This document shows positions 33,391 through 41,729 of a DNA stretch of 64,000 nucleotides, piece by piece. The DNA comes from Candidatus Flexicrinis affinis. GTDB lineage: Bacteria > Chloroflexota > Anaerolineae > Aggregatilineales > Phototrophicaceae. The stretch covers positions 1 to 64,000 of the forward strand of contig JADJWE010000002.1 of the NCBI GenBank assembly GCA_016716525.1, written 5' to 3'. Under the pieces are notes generated by a model that saw only the letters and a list, made by a program, of their open reading frames with translations, had not been told where the DNA came from and ran no database searches. A program made the translations under genes and the position numbers. Within the stretch, counting starts at the first letter, position 1. Each line of letters starts with the position of its first letter.

Positions 33391-34380
33391 ATGCGCGCCC
33401 GCGGCTTCTTCATCTTCGTAGTGCTGAATGTCCTGATCACGGCCGGGGTCGCGTTTGCGGTCGTGAGTATGTTGGGGCCAGCGCCGACCGAGACCAGCAC
33501 ATCACCGGAACGCTTTGCCACAGTGCTGCTCATCATTACGGCCACGCCGGACCCGAACACCACGCCCATCGTGCGGGTAATTACGGCTACCCCAGAGCCG
33601 GGAACCATCGCCGCAATTCCGACCGGGGTGCTCGACCCGCAGAACACCACGGTCGCCGCTGCGCCCGGATCAACCGAGTCTGCACAAACGGCCCCCACTA
33701 GCGTGCCGACGATCGATCCAGCCCTTGCCGGCGACCCGAACGCACAAGCCACGATCAGCGCGCTGCCGCCGGGATGCATACTGCACGTGCTGGCAGACGG
33801 CGAAAGCCCGGGCCGCCTCGCTGAAATCTACGACACGGACGTCTTCGCGATCCTCGAGGTGAACGGCTTGACCGAAGACGACGCGCGCTTCCTGCAGATC
33901 GGGCAGACGCTCGTCGTGCCGCTTGAGGGTTGTGCGCTGCTTGGCACGACGCCGATTCCCGGCGGCAACGACGATTCAACTGAGGCGACAGCAACACTCG
34001 CGCCCGGTGTCACGCCGGAACCGACGCTCACGCCGACCGTCACGCTGGCACCCACCGCCGAGAACGCGCAGGTCGAGGTCGATGAGGTCTTGGGCGCCGG
34101 CGACATCACCAGCGAGCATCTGGTCATCATCAACCGTGGCGCAACCGTCAACCTGACGGGCTGGACACTCAGCGACCTCGACGGCAACGTGTACACTTTC
34201 CCCGAGACGCGTCTGTTCAACGACGGCCTGCTCGAAGTTTGGACGCAGGTCGGCGAGAATACGCCGCTGCGCCGCTACTGGGGCCTCACGCGTCCTGTCT
34301 GGGGCGACCCCGGCGACGTGATCACGCTCGAGGACGCGACCGGCGCTGTACAGGCCACCCTGCGCATCAGCGGGGACTAG
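33391..34380 (+). CDS. Secreted/anchored LysM and lamin-tail-domain protein
   Basis: The 329-aa protein has an N-terminal membrane anchor or signal (about 5-28), a Thr/Pro-rich spacer, a LysM module (CILHVLADGESPGRLAEIY and LQIGQTLVVP, about 128-180), a second Thr/Pro spacer and a C-terminal lamin-tail (LTD) domain (SEHLVIINRGATVNLTGWTL and WGDPGDVITLED). LysM binds peptidoglycan or other GlcNAc glycans, so it is likely cell-wall bound. Placement after ftsZ fits an envelope role. Confidence 0.85.
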   Translation: MRARGFFIFVVLNVLITAGVAFAVVSMLGPAPTETSTSPERFATVLLIITATPDPNTTPIVRVITATPEPGTIAAIPTGVLDPQNTTVAAAPGSTESAQTAPTSVPTIDPALAGDPNAQATISALPPGCILHVLADGESPGRLAEIYDTDVFAILEVNGLTEDDARFLQIGQTLVVPLEGCALLGTTPIPGGNDDSTEATATLAPGVTPEPTLTPTVTLAPTAENAQVEVDEVLGAGDITSEHLVIINRGATVNLTGWTLSDLDGNVYTFPETRLFNDGLLEVWTQVGENTPLRRYWGLTRPVWGDPGDVITLEDATGAVQATLRISGD

Positions 34381-34401
34381 GCACGGCAAGCGCGGTATAA
34401 T

Positions 34402-34426
34402 GGCGCGGTGATGAGCCGCGCCTTTT
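34402..34426 (+). terminator. Intrinsic terminator between the LysM gene and gatB
   Basis: A 7-bp stem (GGCGCGG 34402-34408 with CCGCGCC 34416-34422) is followed by TTTT. A TATAAT abuts it at 34396-34401, so this could instead be the -10 of a gatB promoter with the hairpin in its leader. Confidence 0.6.
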
Positions 34427-34444
34427 GATGAACAGGATTCCCGA

Positions 34445-35899
34445 ATGTCGGATTGGAAAACAATCGTCGGCTTGGAAGTGCATGCCGAACTGCTGACCGC
34501 GAGCAAGATGTTCAGCCCGTGCCCGGTGGTGGACAGCGTAGAGGCCGCGCCAAACAGCGCCGTTGATCCGCTGTCGCTCGGACTGCCGGGAACGCTGCCG
34601 GTCGTCAACATGCAGGCGGTCGAGTACGCGATGATGGTCGGACTTGCGCTCAACTGCGAGATTCCGCCGGTCAATCAGTTCGCGCGCAAGAGCTACTTCT
34701 ACCCTGACCTGCCGAAGGGCTTCCAGATCAGCCAGTACGACCGTCCGCTCGCCATCAATGGCTACGTTGACATCGCACTGGACGGCGAGACCAAACGTAT
34801 CCGTGTCCGTCGCGCGCACCTCGAAGAGGACACCGGAAAGCTCACCCATGAGGGCGACGGGTCGAGCCTTGTGGACTACAACCGCGCCGGCGTGCCGCTG
34901 CTCGAAATCGTGTCCGAGCCGGACATCTTCAGCAGCGGCGAGGCCGAAGCCTATTCGCGCAAGCTTCGGGCGCTGCTGCAGTACCTCGGCGTCAACCACG
35001 GCGACATGTCGAAGGGCGTGCTGCGCTTCGAGGCCAACGTCAGCGTATTGCACAAGGACGACACCGAGTATCGCACCCGGCGCGAGATCAAGAACCTGAA
35101 CAGCATCCGCAGCATGGTACGCGCCATCGATGCAGAAGCCGCGTGGCAGATTCGTCAGTACGAAACGGGCGGCACCGTCACCCCTGCGACGTTGGGCTGG
35201 GACGAGGCCGCTGGCAAGATCGTCGTACAGCGCTACAAGGAGCGTGCCGACGAATACCGTTACTTCCCCGAACCAGACATCCCCGTGATCGAGGCCAGCC
35301 GCGCGTGGGTCGAAGAAGTGCGTGCGCACTTGCCCGAACTGCCAGACGCCAAAGTCGCGCGCTACACCGTCGACCACGGCATCACCGAGTACGAGGCACG
35401 GCGACTGGTCGAAGACCGCGCTATTGCCGACTTCTTCGAGGCGATGATCGCCGCCAGCGCGCCGGCCAAGCAAGCTGTCAACTGGATGCTCGGCGGGCTG
35501 TTCCGCACGATGAACGAGTCGAACGTCGGCTACGACGAAATCGGCCACATCAAGATCACGCCGGTCATGCTGGCCGAACTGATTGCGCTCGTGCAGGCCG
35601 GTACGATCAACAACAACACCGCCAATACGCTGCTCTCGCATATGTGGGAGACCGGCCACGCGCCGTCCGCGCTGGTCAACGAGCTTGGCCTCGAACAGGT
35701 CAGTGATACAGGCGTGCTGCGCGACACGATCGAGTCGGTATTGAACGCCAACCCGGACATGGTTTCCGGGTATCTGGCAGGCAAGGACAAGCTGATCAAG
35801 GCGCTCATGGGTCAGTGCATGGCGGCGCTTAAAGGCAAGGGCAACCCGCAGGTCGTCACCGACCTTCTGGCCGAGGCGCTGGAAGCACGGCGAATATAG
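34445..35899 (+). CDS. gatB: Asp-tRNA(Asn)/Glu-tRNA(Gln) amidotransferase subunit B
   Basis: A 484-aa kinase and tRNA-binding subunit of GatCAB. It activates mischarged Glu-tRNA(Gln) or Asp-tRNA(Asn) before amidation. The start reads TIVGLEVHAEL; other signatures are FARKSYFYPDLPKGFQISQ, EEDTGKL and DYNRAGVPLLEIVSEPD. The YqeY/tail domain lies in the last ~150 residues. gatA and gatC are not in the window. AGGA lies upstream of the ATG. Confidence 0.97.
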   Translation: MSDWKTIVGLEVHAELLTASKMFSPCPVVDSVEAAPNSAVDPLSLGLPGTLPVVNMQAVEYAMMVGLALNCEIPPVNQFARKSYFYPDLPKGFQISQYDRPLAINGYVDIALDGETKRIRVRRAHLEEDTGKLTHEGDGSSLVDYNRAGVPLLEIVSEPDIFSSGEAEAYSRKLRALLQYLGVNHGDMSKGVLRFEANVSVLHKDDTEYRTRREIKNLNSIRSMVRAIDAEAAWQIRQYETGGTVTPATLGWDEAAGKIVVQRYKERADEYRYFPEPDIPVIEASRAWVEEVRAHLPELPDAKVARYTVDHGITEYEARRLVEDRAIADFFEAMIAASAPAKQAVNWMLGGLFRTMNESNVGYDEIGHIKITPVMLAELIALVQAGTINNNTANTLLSHMWETGHAPSALVNELGLEQVSDTGVLRDTIESVLNANPDMVSGYLAGKDKLIKALMGQCMAALKGKGNPQVVTDLLAEALEARRI

Positions 35900-35984
35900 C
35901 CCGTACCCCCACACGTTGGGGCGCGACATCTCAGGGGCTTGCCGCGTATATAAGATGTCTGACTTTCACTCACGGAGAATTGAA

Positions 35985-36320
35985 ATGGCCGGCAGCAAGA
36001 TGATCGTGACGACGACTAACACCGTCGAGGGCTACGCCATCACCCGTTATCTCGGAATCGTCACCGGCGAGACGATCCTCGGCGCGAACGTATTCAAAGA
36101 CTTCATGGCGGGCCTGAGCGACATCTTCGGCGGGCGCAGCAAGGCCTACGAGACCACGCTCAACGAGGCGCGCAATGCCGCCTTACAGGAGATGATGGAT
36201 CGTGCTTCGGCGCTGGGCGCAAACGCCGTGCTGGGCGTTGACCTCGATTACGAAACGGTCGGTCAAGGCGGCTCGATGCTGATGGTGAATGCCAGCGGCA
36301 CCGCGGTGGTGCTTGAGTAG
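35985..36320 (+). CDS. YbjQ/UPF0145 family protein
   Basis: A 111-aa protein of the YbjQ family. It has TTTNTVEGYAITRYLGIVTG at the N-terminus, then DIFGGRSKAYETTLNEAR and ALGANAVLGVDLDYE. These small proteins form pentamers and have been called heavy-metal-binding on weak grounds; the function is unknown. The ATG at 35985 is supported by GGAG 8 bp upstream. Confidence 0.93.
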   Translation: MAGSKMIVTTTNTVEGYAITRYLGIVTGETILGANVFKDFMAGLSDIFGGRSKAYETTLNEARNAALQEMMDRASALGANAVLGVDLDYETVGQGGSMLMVNASGTAVVLE

Positions 36321-36322
36321 CC

Positions 36323-36351
36323 TTGAAGCAGCGCGGCGCCTCTGATACACT
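36323..36351 (+). promoter_or_regulatory. Promoter of the SRP RNA gene
   Basis: TTGAAG (36323-36328), exactly 17 bp, then TACACT (36346-36351). It starts immediately after the YbjQ stop and about 45 bp before the predicted RNA 5' stem. Confidence 0.6.
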
Positions 36352-36401
36352 GAGGTTAACTACAGCCGCGCCGTATGCGGCGTTAGAACAGACTTGTGTG
36401 A

Positions 36402-36540
36402 AGGGTTGCCCTCAACACACTGGAACCCGGCCTTGCGCGGCAGGACGCTTCGAACCGTGTCAGGACCGGAAGGTAGCAGCACTAAGTTGCTTACTGGGTG
36501 CCGCAGGTAAACCGGGTTTCAGTACGTTGCGGGCAACCCT
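36402..36540 (+). ncRNA. ffs: Signal recognition particle RNA (4.5S/small bacterial type)
   Basis: The universally conserved helix-8 core GTCAGGACCGGAAGGTAGCA is at about 36459-36478, and the return strand GTGCCGCAGGTAAACCGGG follows. The ends pair as AGGGTTGCCC (36402-36411) with GGGCAACCCT (36531-36540), closing a rod of about 139 nt, somewhat longer than the E. coli RNA. Exact ends may differ by a few bases. It partners Ffh for targeting membrane proteins. Confidence 0.92.
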
Positions 36541-36564
36541 CGCTGTTTTGAACAGGGGGACTTG

Positions 36565-37020
36565 ATGCAGACCGGCCTCTACTTTGAAGACTACGAAGTG
36601 GGCGTGACGATGGTCACGCGTGGGCGCACGATCACCGAGACGGATATCGTCCAGTTCGGCGCGCTCACCGGCGACTTCAACCCGATGCACTTCGACGCCG
36701 AGTACATGAAGACCCACATGATGGGCCAACGCATCGCCCACGGCATGCTGTCGCTCAGCTACGCCGTCGGCCAAGCGTATCAGCTCGGCTTCATGGAAAA
36801 GACCATCCTCGCCTTCCGCAGCCTTGAGATGAAGTTCAGCCTGCCGGTGCTGATCGGCGACACCCTGCATGTGCAGCTCACGGTGAAAGAAAAGCAGGAA
36901 GCGCCACGGCTCGGCGGCGGAATGGTGACACTGGACGTCAAGATCGTCAACCAGAATGGCAAGTCCGTCCAGAGCGGTTCGTGGACGGTGCTGGTCGCCA
37001 GCAAACCTGCCGCGGAGTAG
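36565..37020 (+). CDS. MaoC-like hotdog dehydratase
   Basis: A 151-aa single hotdog-fold protein. The hydratase signature GDFNPMHFDAEY (about 37-48) includes the catalytic Asp and His, followed by RIAHGMLSLSY. Relatives hydrate enoyl-CoA in fatty-acid or hydroxyalkanoate metabolism. It starts at the ATG after an in-frame TTG; GGGGG lies upstream. The next gene starts 3 bp after its stop. Confidence 0.9.
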   Translation: MQTGLYFEDYEVGVTMVTRGRTITETDIVQFGALTGDFNPMHFDAEYMKTHMMGQRIAHGMLSLSYAVGQAYQLGFMEKTILAFRSLEMKFSLPVLIGDTLHVQLTVKEKQEAPRLGGGMVTLDVKIVNQNGKSVQSGSWTVLVASKPAAE

Positions 37021-37023
37021 CCG

Positions 37024-38055
37024 ATGCGCCGGCGTATTACGCTGATTACGGGCGCCAACGGCGAGGTCGGCCACGGCCTGATCCGGCAGCTGCGCGCCCA
37101 ACCCAACCCGCCCGATATCGTCGTCCTCGACCTACGCAACCTCGACACCGAAATGCTGCCGCTGGTCGATCAGGCCATCGTCGGCGATATCCTCGACCAA
37201 GACCTGCTCGAAAACCTGTCGAGCGAATACGACATCGAGACGATCTACCACCTCGCCGCACTGCTCAGCACCCACAGCGAATTTCGCCCGGACTCGGCGC
37301 ATCGCGTCAACGTGCGCGGTACGCTCAATCTGCTGCAGCTTGCGATGGAAGAAGCCGAATGGCGCGGCGCGCCCGTTCGGTTCATCTTTCCGTCATCGGT
37401 CGCCGTTTATGGGATGCCCGACCTTGCGACCAAGGCCAGCGTGCCGCCGGTTCGCGAAGACGAGTATCTCAACCCGACGACGATGTACGGGTGCAACAAG
37501 CTGTACTGCGAGCACCTCGGGCGCTACTACACCCACCACTACCGGCAGTTGGCCGCCAACGCCGCCATCAACCGTGTCGATTTCCGCAGCGTGCGCTTCC
37601 CCGGCCTGATCAGCGCGACGACGATGCCAGCCGGCGGCACGTCCGACTTCGCGCCGGAGATGCTGCACAGCGCCGCGGACGGCAAGCCATACGCATGCTT
37701 CGTGCGCCCCGATACGACCATGCCATTCATGGCGATGCCTGACGCTATACGCGCTCTGATCGAGTTGGCGCAAGTCCCGCCCGAAACCCTGACCCGTTCT
37801 GTCTACAACCTGACCGCGTTCAGTATGAGCGCCGAACAGGTCGCCGAACGCGTGCGCACGGCATTCCCGCATGCCGACATCACGTTTGCGGAGACGCCCG
37901 GCCGCCAGAACATCGTCGACAGCTGGCCGGCCGATCTGGACGACAGCGCCGCCCGGCGCGACTGGGGCTGGAAGCCGGAATTCGACGCCGACCGCGCGTT
38001 CAACGAATACCTCGTCCCGACCATCCGCGCGAAATATGCGCACAAGACGGTTTAG
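37024..38055 (+). CDS. NAD-dependent epimerase/dehydratase, L-threonine 3-dehydrogenase (SDR)-like
   Basis: A 343-aa extended SDR. NAD binding is at TGANGEVGHGL near residue 10, the Tyr-Lys pair is in MYGCNKLYCE, and VRFPGLISATTMPAGGTSDF closely follows the wording of short-chain threonine dehydrogenases (PGxISxxxxPxGGTxDY). That enzyme oxidises L-threonine to 2-amino-3-ketobutyrate. The N-terminus (GLIRQLRAQ) and length also fit. It is probably co-transcribed with the MaoC-like gene. Confidence 0.85.
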   Translation: MRRRITLITGANGEVGHGLIRQLRAQPNPPDIVVLDLRNLDTEMLPLVDQAIVGDILDQDLLENLSSEYDIETIYHLAALLSTHSEFRPDSAHRVNVRGTLNLLQLAMEEAEWRGAPVRFIFPSSVAVYGMPDLATKASVPPVREDEYLNPTTMYGCNKLYCEHLGRYYTHHYRQLAANAAINRVDFRSVRFPGLISATTMPAGGTSDFAPEMLHSAADGKPYACFVRPDTTMPFMAMPDAIRALIELAQVPPETLTRSVYNLTAFSMSAEQVAERVRTAFPHADITFAETPGRQNIVDSWPADLDDSAARRDWGWKPEFDADRAFNEYLVPTIRAKYAHKTV

Positions 38056-38061
38056 CGGACG

Positions 38062-38622
38062 ATGACGTTAATCGGGCTTGTGTTGATTGCCGGCGCGGTC
38101 GGGTTGCTTGCGTACACGTATCGTCAGTTGGCAGAGCGCCGCGCTCCGCTCAAGGAAGAGTTGGCTCGGATCGAGGCGGACTGGCGGCGCGACTCGGTGC
38201 AATTCGGCGTCAGCGTGATGATCGTGGCGTTTGGAGTCACGCTGGTGGCGCTGATCGCGGTGCTCGATACGCGCTTCGCAGCGTTGCAGTGGCCGGCGGC
38301 GGCAAGCGCCCTGCTGGCGATCCTCGGCTTCAGTCAGTGGCTTCAGCTTGCACGCCGGCGCATAGTGATCCCCGACGCACACGCGGCAGCGACAGCCGTC
38401 AAAGAGCGTGGATTCACGTTCTACATCTACCTGACATACTCAGCATTCATCGCAATGGGGATCGGGCTTGCCAACGGCGGTTTCTCAACCGTGTTTGCGT
38501 TGGGGCTGGTGGTCGCCGGCGTTGGAGCGATCGCGCACTACGCGCTCACACGCGGCGCGCCGCTGTACATCCCACCTGCCCTACTCGCGATTGCCGGAGT
38601 CGCACTGGTGCTAGGCCGTTAG
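38062..38622 (+). CDS. Hypothetical integral membrane protein (186 aa)
   Basis: A short hydrophobic start (2-18) is followed by a charged segment (about 20-45) and then at least four more hydrophobic stretches (about 47-67, 76-92, 118-150, 160-184). No family is recognised. It starts 6 bp after the SDR stop and overlaps the end of the opposing ABC ATPase by 4 bp. It may be the last gene of the MaoC-SDR transcript. Confidence 0.7.
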   Translation: MTLIGLVLIAGAVGLLAYTYRQLAERRAPLKEELARIEADWRRDSVQFGVSVMIVAFGVTLVALIAVLDTRFAALQWPAAASALLAILGFSQWLQLARRRIVIPDAHAAATAVKERGFTFYIYLTYSAFIAMGIGLANGGFSTVFALGLVVAGVGAIAHYALTRGAPLYIPPALLAIAGVALVLGR

Positions 38623-39320
38623 GCGACTGGCACGTGGTTGTGCTCGACGATTCGCCCATCCACCAACGTCAGAATGCGATCCATGCCAGCGGCGATGTCG
38701 GGGTCATGCGTGACAAGCAGCACGGTCGTCCCACTTTCTTCACGGATTTGACGCAGCGTGTCCAGCACCAGCTTGCCCGACTCGGTGTCGAGGTTGCCGG
38801 TCGGCTCGTCGGCGAGGATCAGCGGCGGGTTGTTCGCCAATGCGCGGGCAATCGCGACGCGCTGCTGCTGACCGCCGGACAGCTCCGAAGGGCGATGATG
38901 CATGCGATCGCCCAGACCCAATAGCTTGAGCAGTTCGCGGGCGCGCTTGGCGGGGTTGAACTGCCGCTTGCGCGCAAACTGGATCGGCAGCATCACGTTT
39001 TCGAGCGCCGTCAACGTGGGAATCAGGTTGAAGAACTGGAAGATGAAGCCGATGTTCTCGTTGCGGACTTCCGTCATCCGCCCTTCGCCCAAGCGAGTCG
39101 TGTCGATTCCGGCGATTTCGACACGGCCCGCGGTCGGCGAGTCCAGCCCGCCGAGAATGCCCAGCAGCGTCGATTTGCCGCTGCCAGACGGACCAACAAG
39201 CCCGACCATCTCGCCTTTGTAGACGGTCATGTCGACCCCGCGCAGGGCATCGATCATCACCTTACCCAGCGGAAGCTGCTTTGTGACGGCTTCGACTCGA
39301 ATTACGGCTTCCTGTGACAT
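38619..39320 (-). CDS. ABC transporter ATP-binding protein, LolD/MacB type
   Basis: A 233-aa ATPase. Walker A is GPSGSGKST, the Q-loop is at FQFFNLIPTLTALENV, the signature is LSGGQQQR, Walker B is LILADEPTGNLD and the switch His is in VTHDPDIA. The EPTGNLD Walker B and the NLIPTLTALEN region place it in the LolD/MacB/FtsE group that pairs with FtsX-like permeases. No permease is nearby. Confidence 0.92.
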   Translation of the reverse strand: MSQEAVIRVEAVTKQLPLGKVMIDALRGVDMTVYKGEMVGLVGPSGSGKSTLLGILGGLDSPTAGRVEIAGIDTTRLGEGRMTEVRNENIGFIFQFFNLIPTLTALENVMLPIQFARKRQFNPAKRARELLKLLGLGDRMHHRPSELSGGQQQRVAIARALANNPPLILADEPTGNLDTESGKLVLDTLRQIREESGTTVLLVTHDPDIAAGMDRILTLVDGRIVEHNHVPVA

Positions 39321-39404
39321 GCCACTCCTTCAACGGGCGCGACCCATACACAGCGCACGGCTCACGGTTCTGCTGTTCAACCCGAATTCCGGCCCCGGAC
39401 CGGG

Positions 39405-40343
39405 TTAGCTCTCGCTGATCGGCTCGGTCGCGTAGACCGGCGTGCACCACTCGCGATACTTCTCGACCCGCGCCATCACGACGTTCCCGAACAGATCGCG
39501 CAGTTCGCGCGTGATCTCACCCATCCGGCCCGTGCCGATGGCGCGATGTTCGACGCGCGTTACCGCGGCGATCTGCACGCCCGTGCCGCACAAGAACACT
39601 TCGTCGGCCAGATAGATCTCCGTGCGGTCGATATCTCGTTCTACGACGTCCACGCCCATTTCGTCGCGCAGAAGCTGCATCAGCGAGCGCCGGGTGATGC
39701 CTTCGAGCACGTTGCTCTGCACCGGCGGCGTGAACACGGTGCCGTTGCGCACCATGAAGATGTTGGCCGCGCTGGCCTCGCTGACGTGCCCGTCCTGATT
39801 GAGCACCAACGCCTCATCATACCCCGAAAGCACCGCATCCGACTTGATCAGCGCCGAATTGGCGTAGCTACCGCTGACCTTGCCACGGGCGGGGATGGCG
39901 TTATCGTCGACGCGCCGCCACGCCGAAAAGTGCACATGCGCGCCGTCTTCCTTCTCGATGTACTTGCCGAAAGGCAGCGTCCACATCGTGACGGCGTCGG
40001 GCACGTCGTGCAAGCGCACGCCGATCCCGTCCAAATCCTTGTACACCAGCGGGCGGACGTAGACGTTCTCACGGTAGTTCTCGGCGCGCAGCAGGTCGAT
40101 CAGAATCTGCTCAAGGCCTTCCGGCGTGTTGGGGACGGCCATGCGCAGCAGCGACGCCGACTGAATCAGACGCCGGAAATGGTCGAGCGGGCGGAAGATG
40201 TAGAGCTGCTCGTCGTCGGCGTTCCAGTACGCGCGCAGGCCGCCAAAGACCGCCGTGCCATAATTGAACGCGTGATTCTTGACGCTGATCGTCGCCTGAT
40301 CCGCCGGGACGATACGCCCCTTGAAATACGCAAACTGCGACAT
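39405..40343 (-). CDS. ilvE: Branched-chain amino acid aminotransferase
   Basis: A 312-aa fold-type IV PLP enzyme making Leu, Ile and Val from their keto acids with glutamate. The PLP Lys is in ARGKVSGSY (Lys 155), the Glu region reads HVSEASAANIF, and the phosphate cup is near LCGTGVQIAAV. FNYGTAVFGGLRAYW at 26-40 is the usual N-terminal signature. GGAGG lies 8 bp before the ATG at 40343. It lies about 80 bp upstream of the ABC ATPase gene on the same strand. Confidence 0.94.
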   Translation of the reverse strand: MSQFAYFKGRIVPADQATISVKNHAFNYGTAVFGGLRAYWNADDEQLYIFRPLDHFRRLIQSASLLRMAVPNTPEGLEQILIDLLRAENYRENVYVRPLVYKDLDGIGVRLHDVPDAVTMWTLPFGKYIEKEDGAHVHFSAWRRVDDNAIPARGKVSGSYANSALIKSDAVLSGYDEALVLNQDGHVSEASAANIFMVRNGTVFTPPVQSNVLEGITRRSLMQLLRDEMGVDVVERDIDRTEIYLADEVFLCGTGVQIAAVTRVEHRAIGTGRMGEITRELRDLFGNVVMARVEKYREWCTPVYATEPISES

Positions 40344-40526
40344 GTCCCCGACCTCCACCCATGACCGACGCCACCTGCGCCTCATTGTAGGGCGCGGGCG
40401 TCGGGCGGGTCAACGTCCAGATTACGCCGCGCAAGCCGACCAATTCACAGCGCATCCGGCCGCGAATTGGGGGCTGACCGAGGGTGCCGCCGTGGTATCC
40501 TTTGGGTATTCTGTCGAGGGATACGC

Positions 40527-41105
40527 ATGAGCGAGCGCTGGCTGATCGCAGGGCTGGGCAACCCCGGTCCGCAGTACGAGAACACCCGCCACAACATGGG
40601 GTACAAGGTCGTCGAGACGTTGGCGAAGCGCCACGGTCTGACGTTTTCGCGTACCGAGAAGCGCGCCAGCGTGGCCGACGGGCTGATCGCTGGGCGGCGC
40701 GTGCTGCTCGCCAAGCCGCTGACGTACATGAACGAGAGCGGCGTGGCCGTGCGCGGCCTGATCGACTTCTACAAGATCGACGTCGACAAGCTGATCGTCG
40801 CGGCCGACGACCTCGACCTGCCGCTGGGGACGCTGCGCCTGCGCAACGGCGGCGGCGACGGCGGGCAGCGCGGGGTGCGCAGCATCATCCAGCACCTCGG
40901 CACGCGCGAGTTCGCCCGGGCACGCTGCGGGATCGGCCGCCCGCCCGGCCAGATGGATCCGGCGGCGTATGTGCTGCGGCCGTTCATGGGCGACGACGCC
41001 ATCAGTGCGCAGATTATGATCGAGCGCGCGGCCGACGCGGTCGAGACGTGGCTGACTGACGGCCTCGAACTGGCGATGACCCGCCACAACGGCGTCGTGG
41101 CGTAG
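40527..41105 (+). CDS. pth: Peptidyl-tRNA hydrolase
   Basis: A 192-aa hydrolase that frees tRNA from dropped-off peptidyl-tRNA. Catalytic-site motifs are GLGNPGPQYENTRHNMGY (Asn and His), KPLTYMNESG, and GGGDGGQRGVRSIIQHLGT, where the usual GGHxGhxxG is GGGDGGQRG, with Gln at the expected His position. The ATG at 40527 has GAGGG 6 bp upstream. Confidence 0.95.
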   Translation: MSERWLIAGLGNPGPQYENTRHNMGYKVVETLAKRHGLTFSRTEKRASVADGLIAGRRVLLAKPLTYMNESGVAVRGLIDFYKIDVDKLIVAADDLDLPLGTLRLRNGGGDGGQRGVRSIIQHLGTREFARARCGIGRPPGQMDPAAYVLRPFMGDDAISAQIMIERAADAVETWLTDGLELAMTRHNGVVA

Positions 41106-41140
41106 ACGACTCGCTTCGCGGATTTCTGCGCGAGACTATA

Positions 41141-41596
41141 ATGCAGTTTGTGCATGTGGCGGCCGACAACGTGCCCGAAAAGGCCACCGAGTATCCAACA
41201 GGTATCCAAGCAGTGATTGAGAACATCTTTCTTGGCCTCTTGTCCCAAGCGATTCACCTGTGGCTGGGCTGGGAATTGGTCGAACTGAGTGCTCACTTGT
41301 CGCCACGGAAGCCGAAGACAGTCGATGATCTGCTTGCAAGGTTAAGGGATCGACCGCGATGGTGGTATCGCCAGCTTGGAACGAAGTACCGCGAGTCCTA
41401 CAATGTCTGGACCGGGCTCATCTCAGCCGCAATTCTCGTGGCCCTCGGTCTTGTGGGTCCGCTGTGGCAGCTGCGTCGATTTGACGATGTGGATACGGCC
41501 ACACAGATTGTCACGGTGTTTCTACTACTGGTCGAGTTGGTCTCCTTCCTGTGGCACATCACGGCCTGGTATACGCCTAGACCGCGCAAGGCTTGA
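41141..41596 (+). CDS. Hypothetical membrane protein (151 aa)
   Basis: Three hydrophobic stretches are visible (about 22-45, 91-108, 119-143), with a charged loop between the first and second. The loop includes RPRWWYRQLGTKYRESYN. No family is recognised. It stands alone between pth and the REP-like repeat and is somewhat less GC-rich than pth. It could be a recent acquisition, but that is weak. Confidence 0.6.
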   Translation: MQFVHVAADNVPEKATEYPTGIQAVIENIFLGLLSQAIHLWLGWELVELSAHLSPRKPKTVDDLLARLRDRPRWWYRQLGTKYRESYNVWTGLISAAILVALGLVGPLWQLRRFDDVDTATQIVTVFLLLVELVSFLWHITAWYTPRPRKA

Positions 41597-41671
41597 TGGG
41601 CTAACGAGGAAATCGTCTGACACGCCCTTTAGTACCACCGGCGAGCTGACCGGCGGCGGTGGTCATGGATT

Positions 41672-41708
41672 CTCCCTCTCCCTGAGGGAGAGGGGCTGGG
41701 GGTGAGGG
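41672..41708 (+). repeat. REP-like palindromic element, copy A
   Basis: A perfect 10-bp snap-back stem (CCCTCTCCCT with AGGGAGAGGG, one base between) is followed by GCTGGGGGTGAGGG. The tail matches the copy at 43391-43430 in the same orientation. This kind of sequence is spread as extragenic repeats in many GC-rich genomes. Confidence 0.7.
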
Positions 41709-41729
41709 CCTGTGCACGCAGACTCGTTA

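Noticed and set aside
34367..35929. Long minus-strand open frame opposite gatB
   Set aside because: It mirrors gatB and has no domain, start signal or plausible composition.
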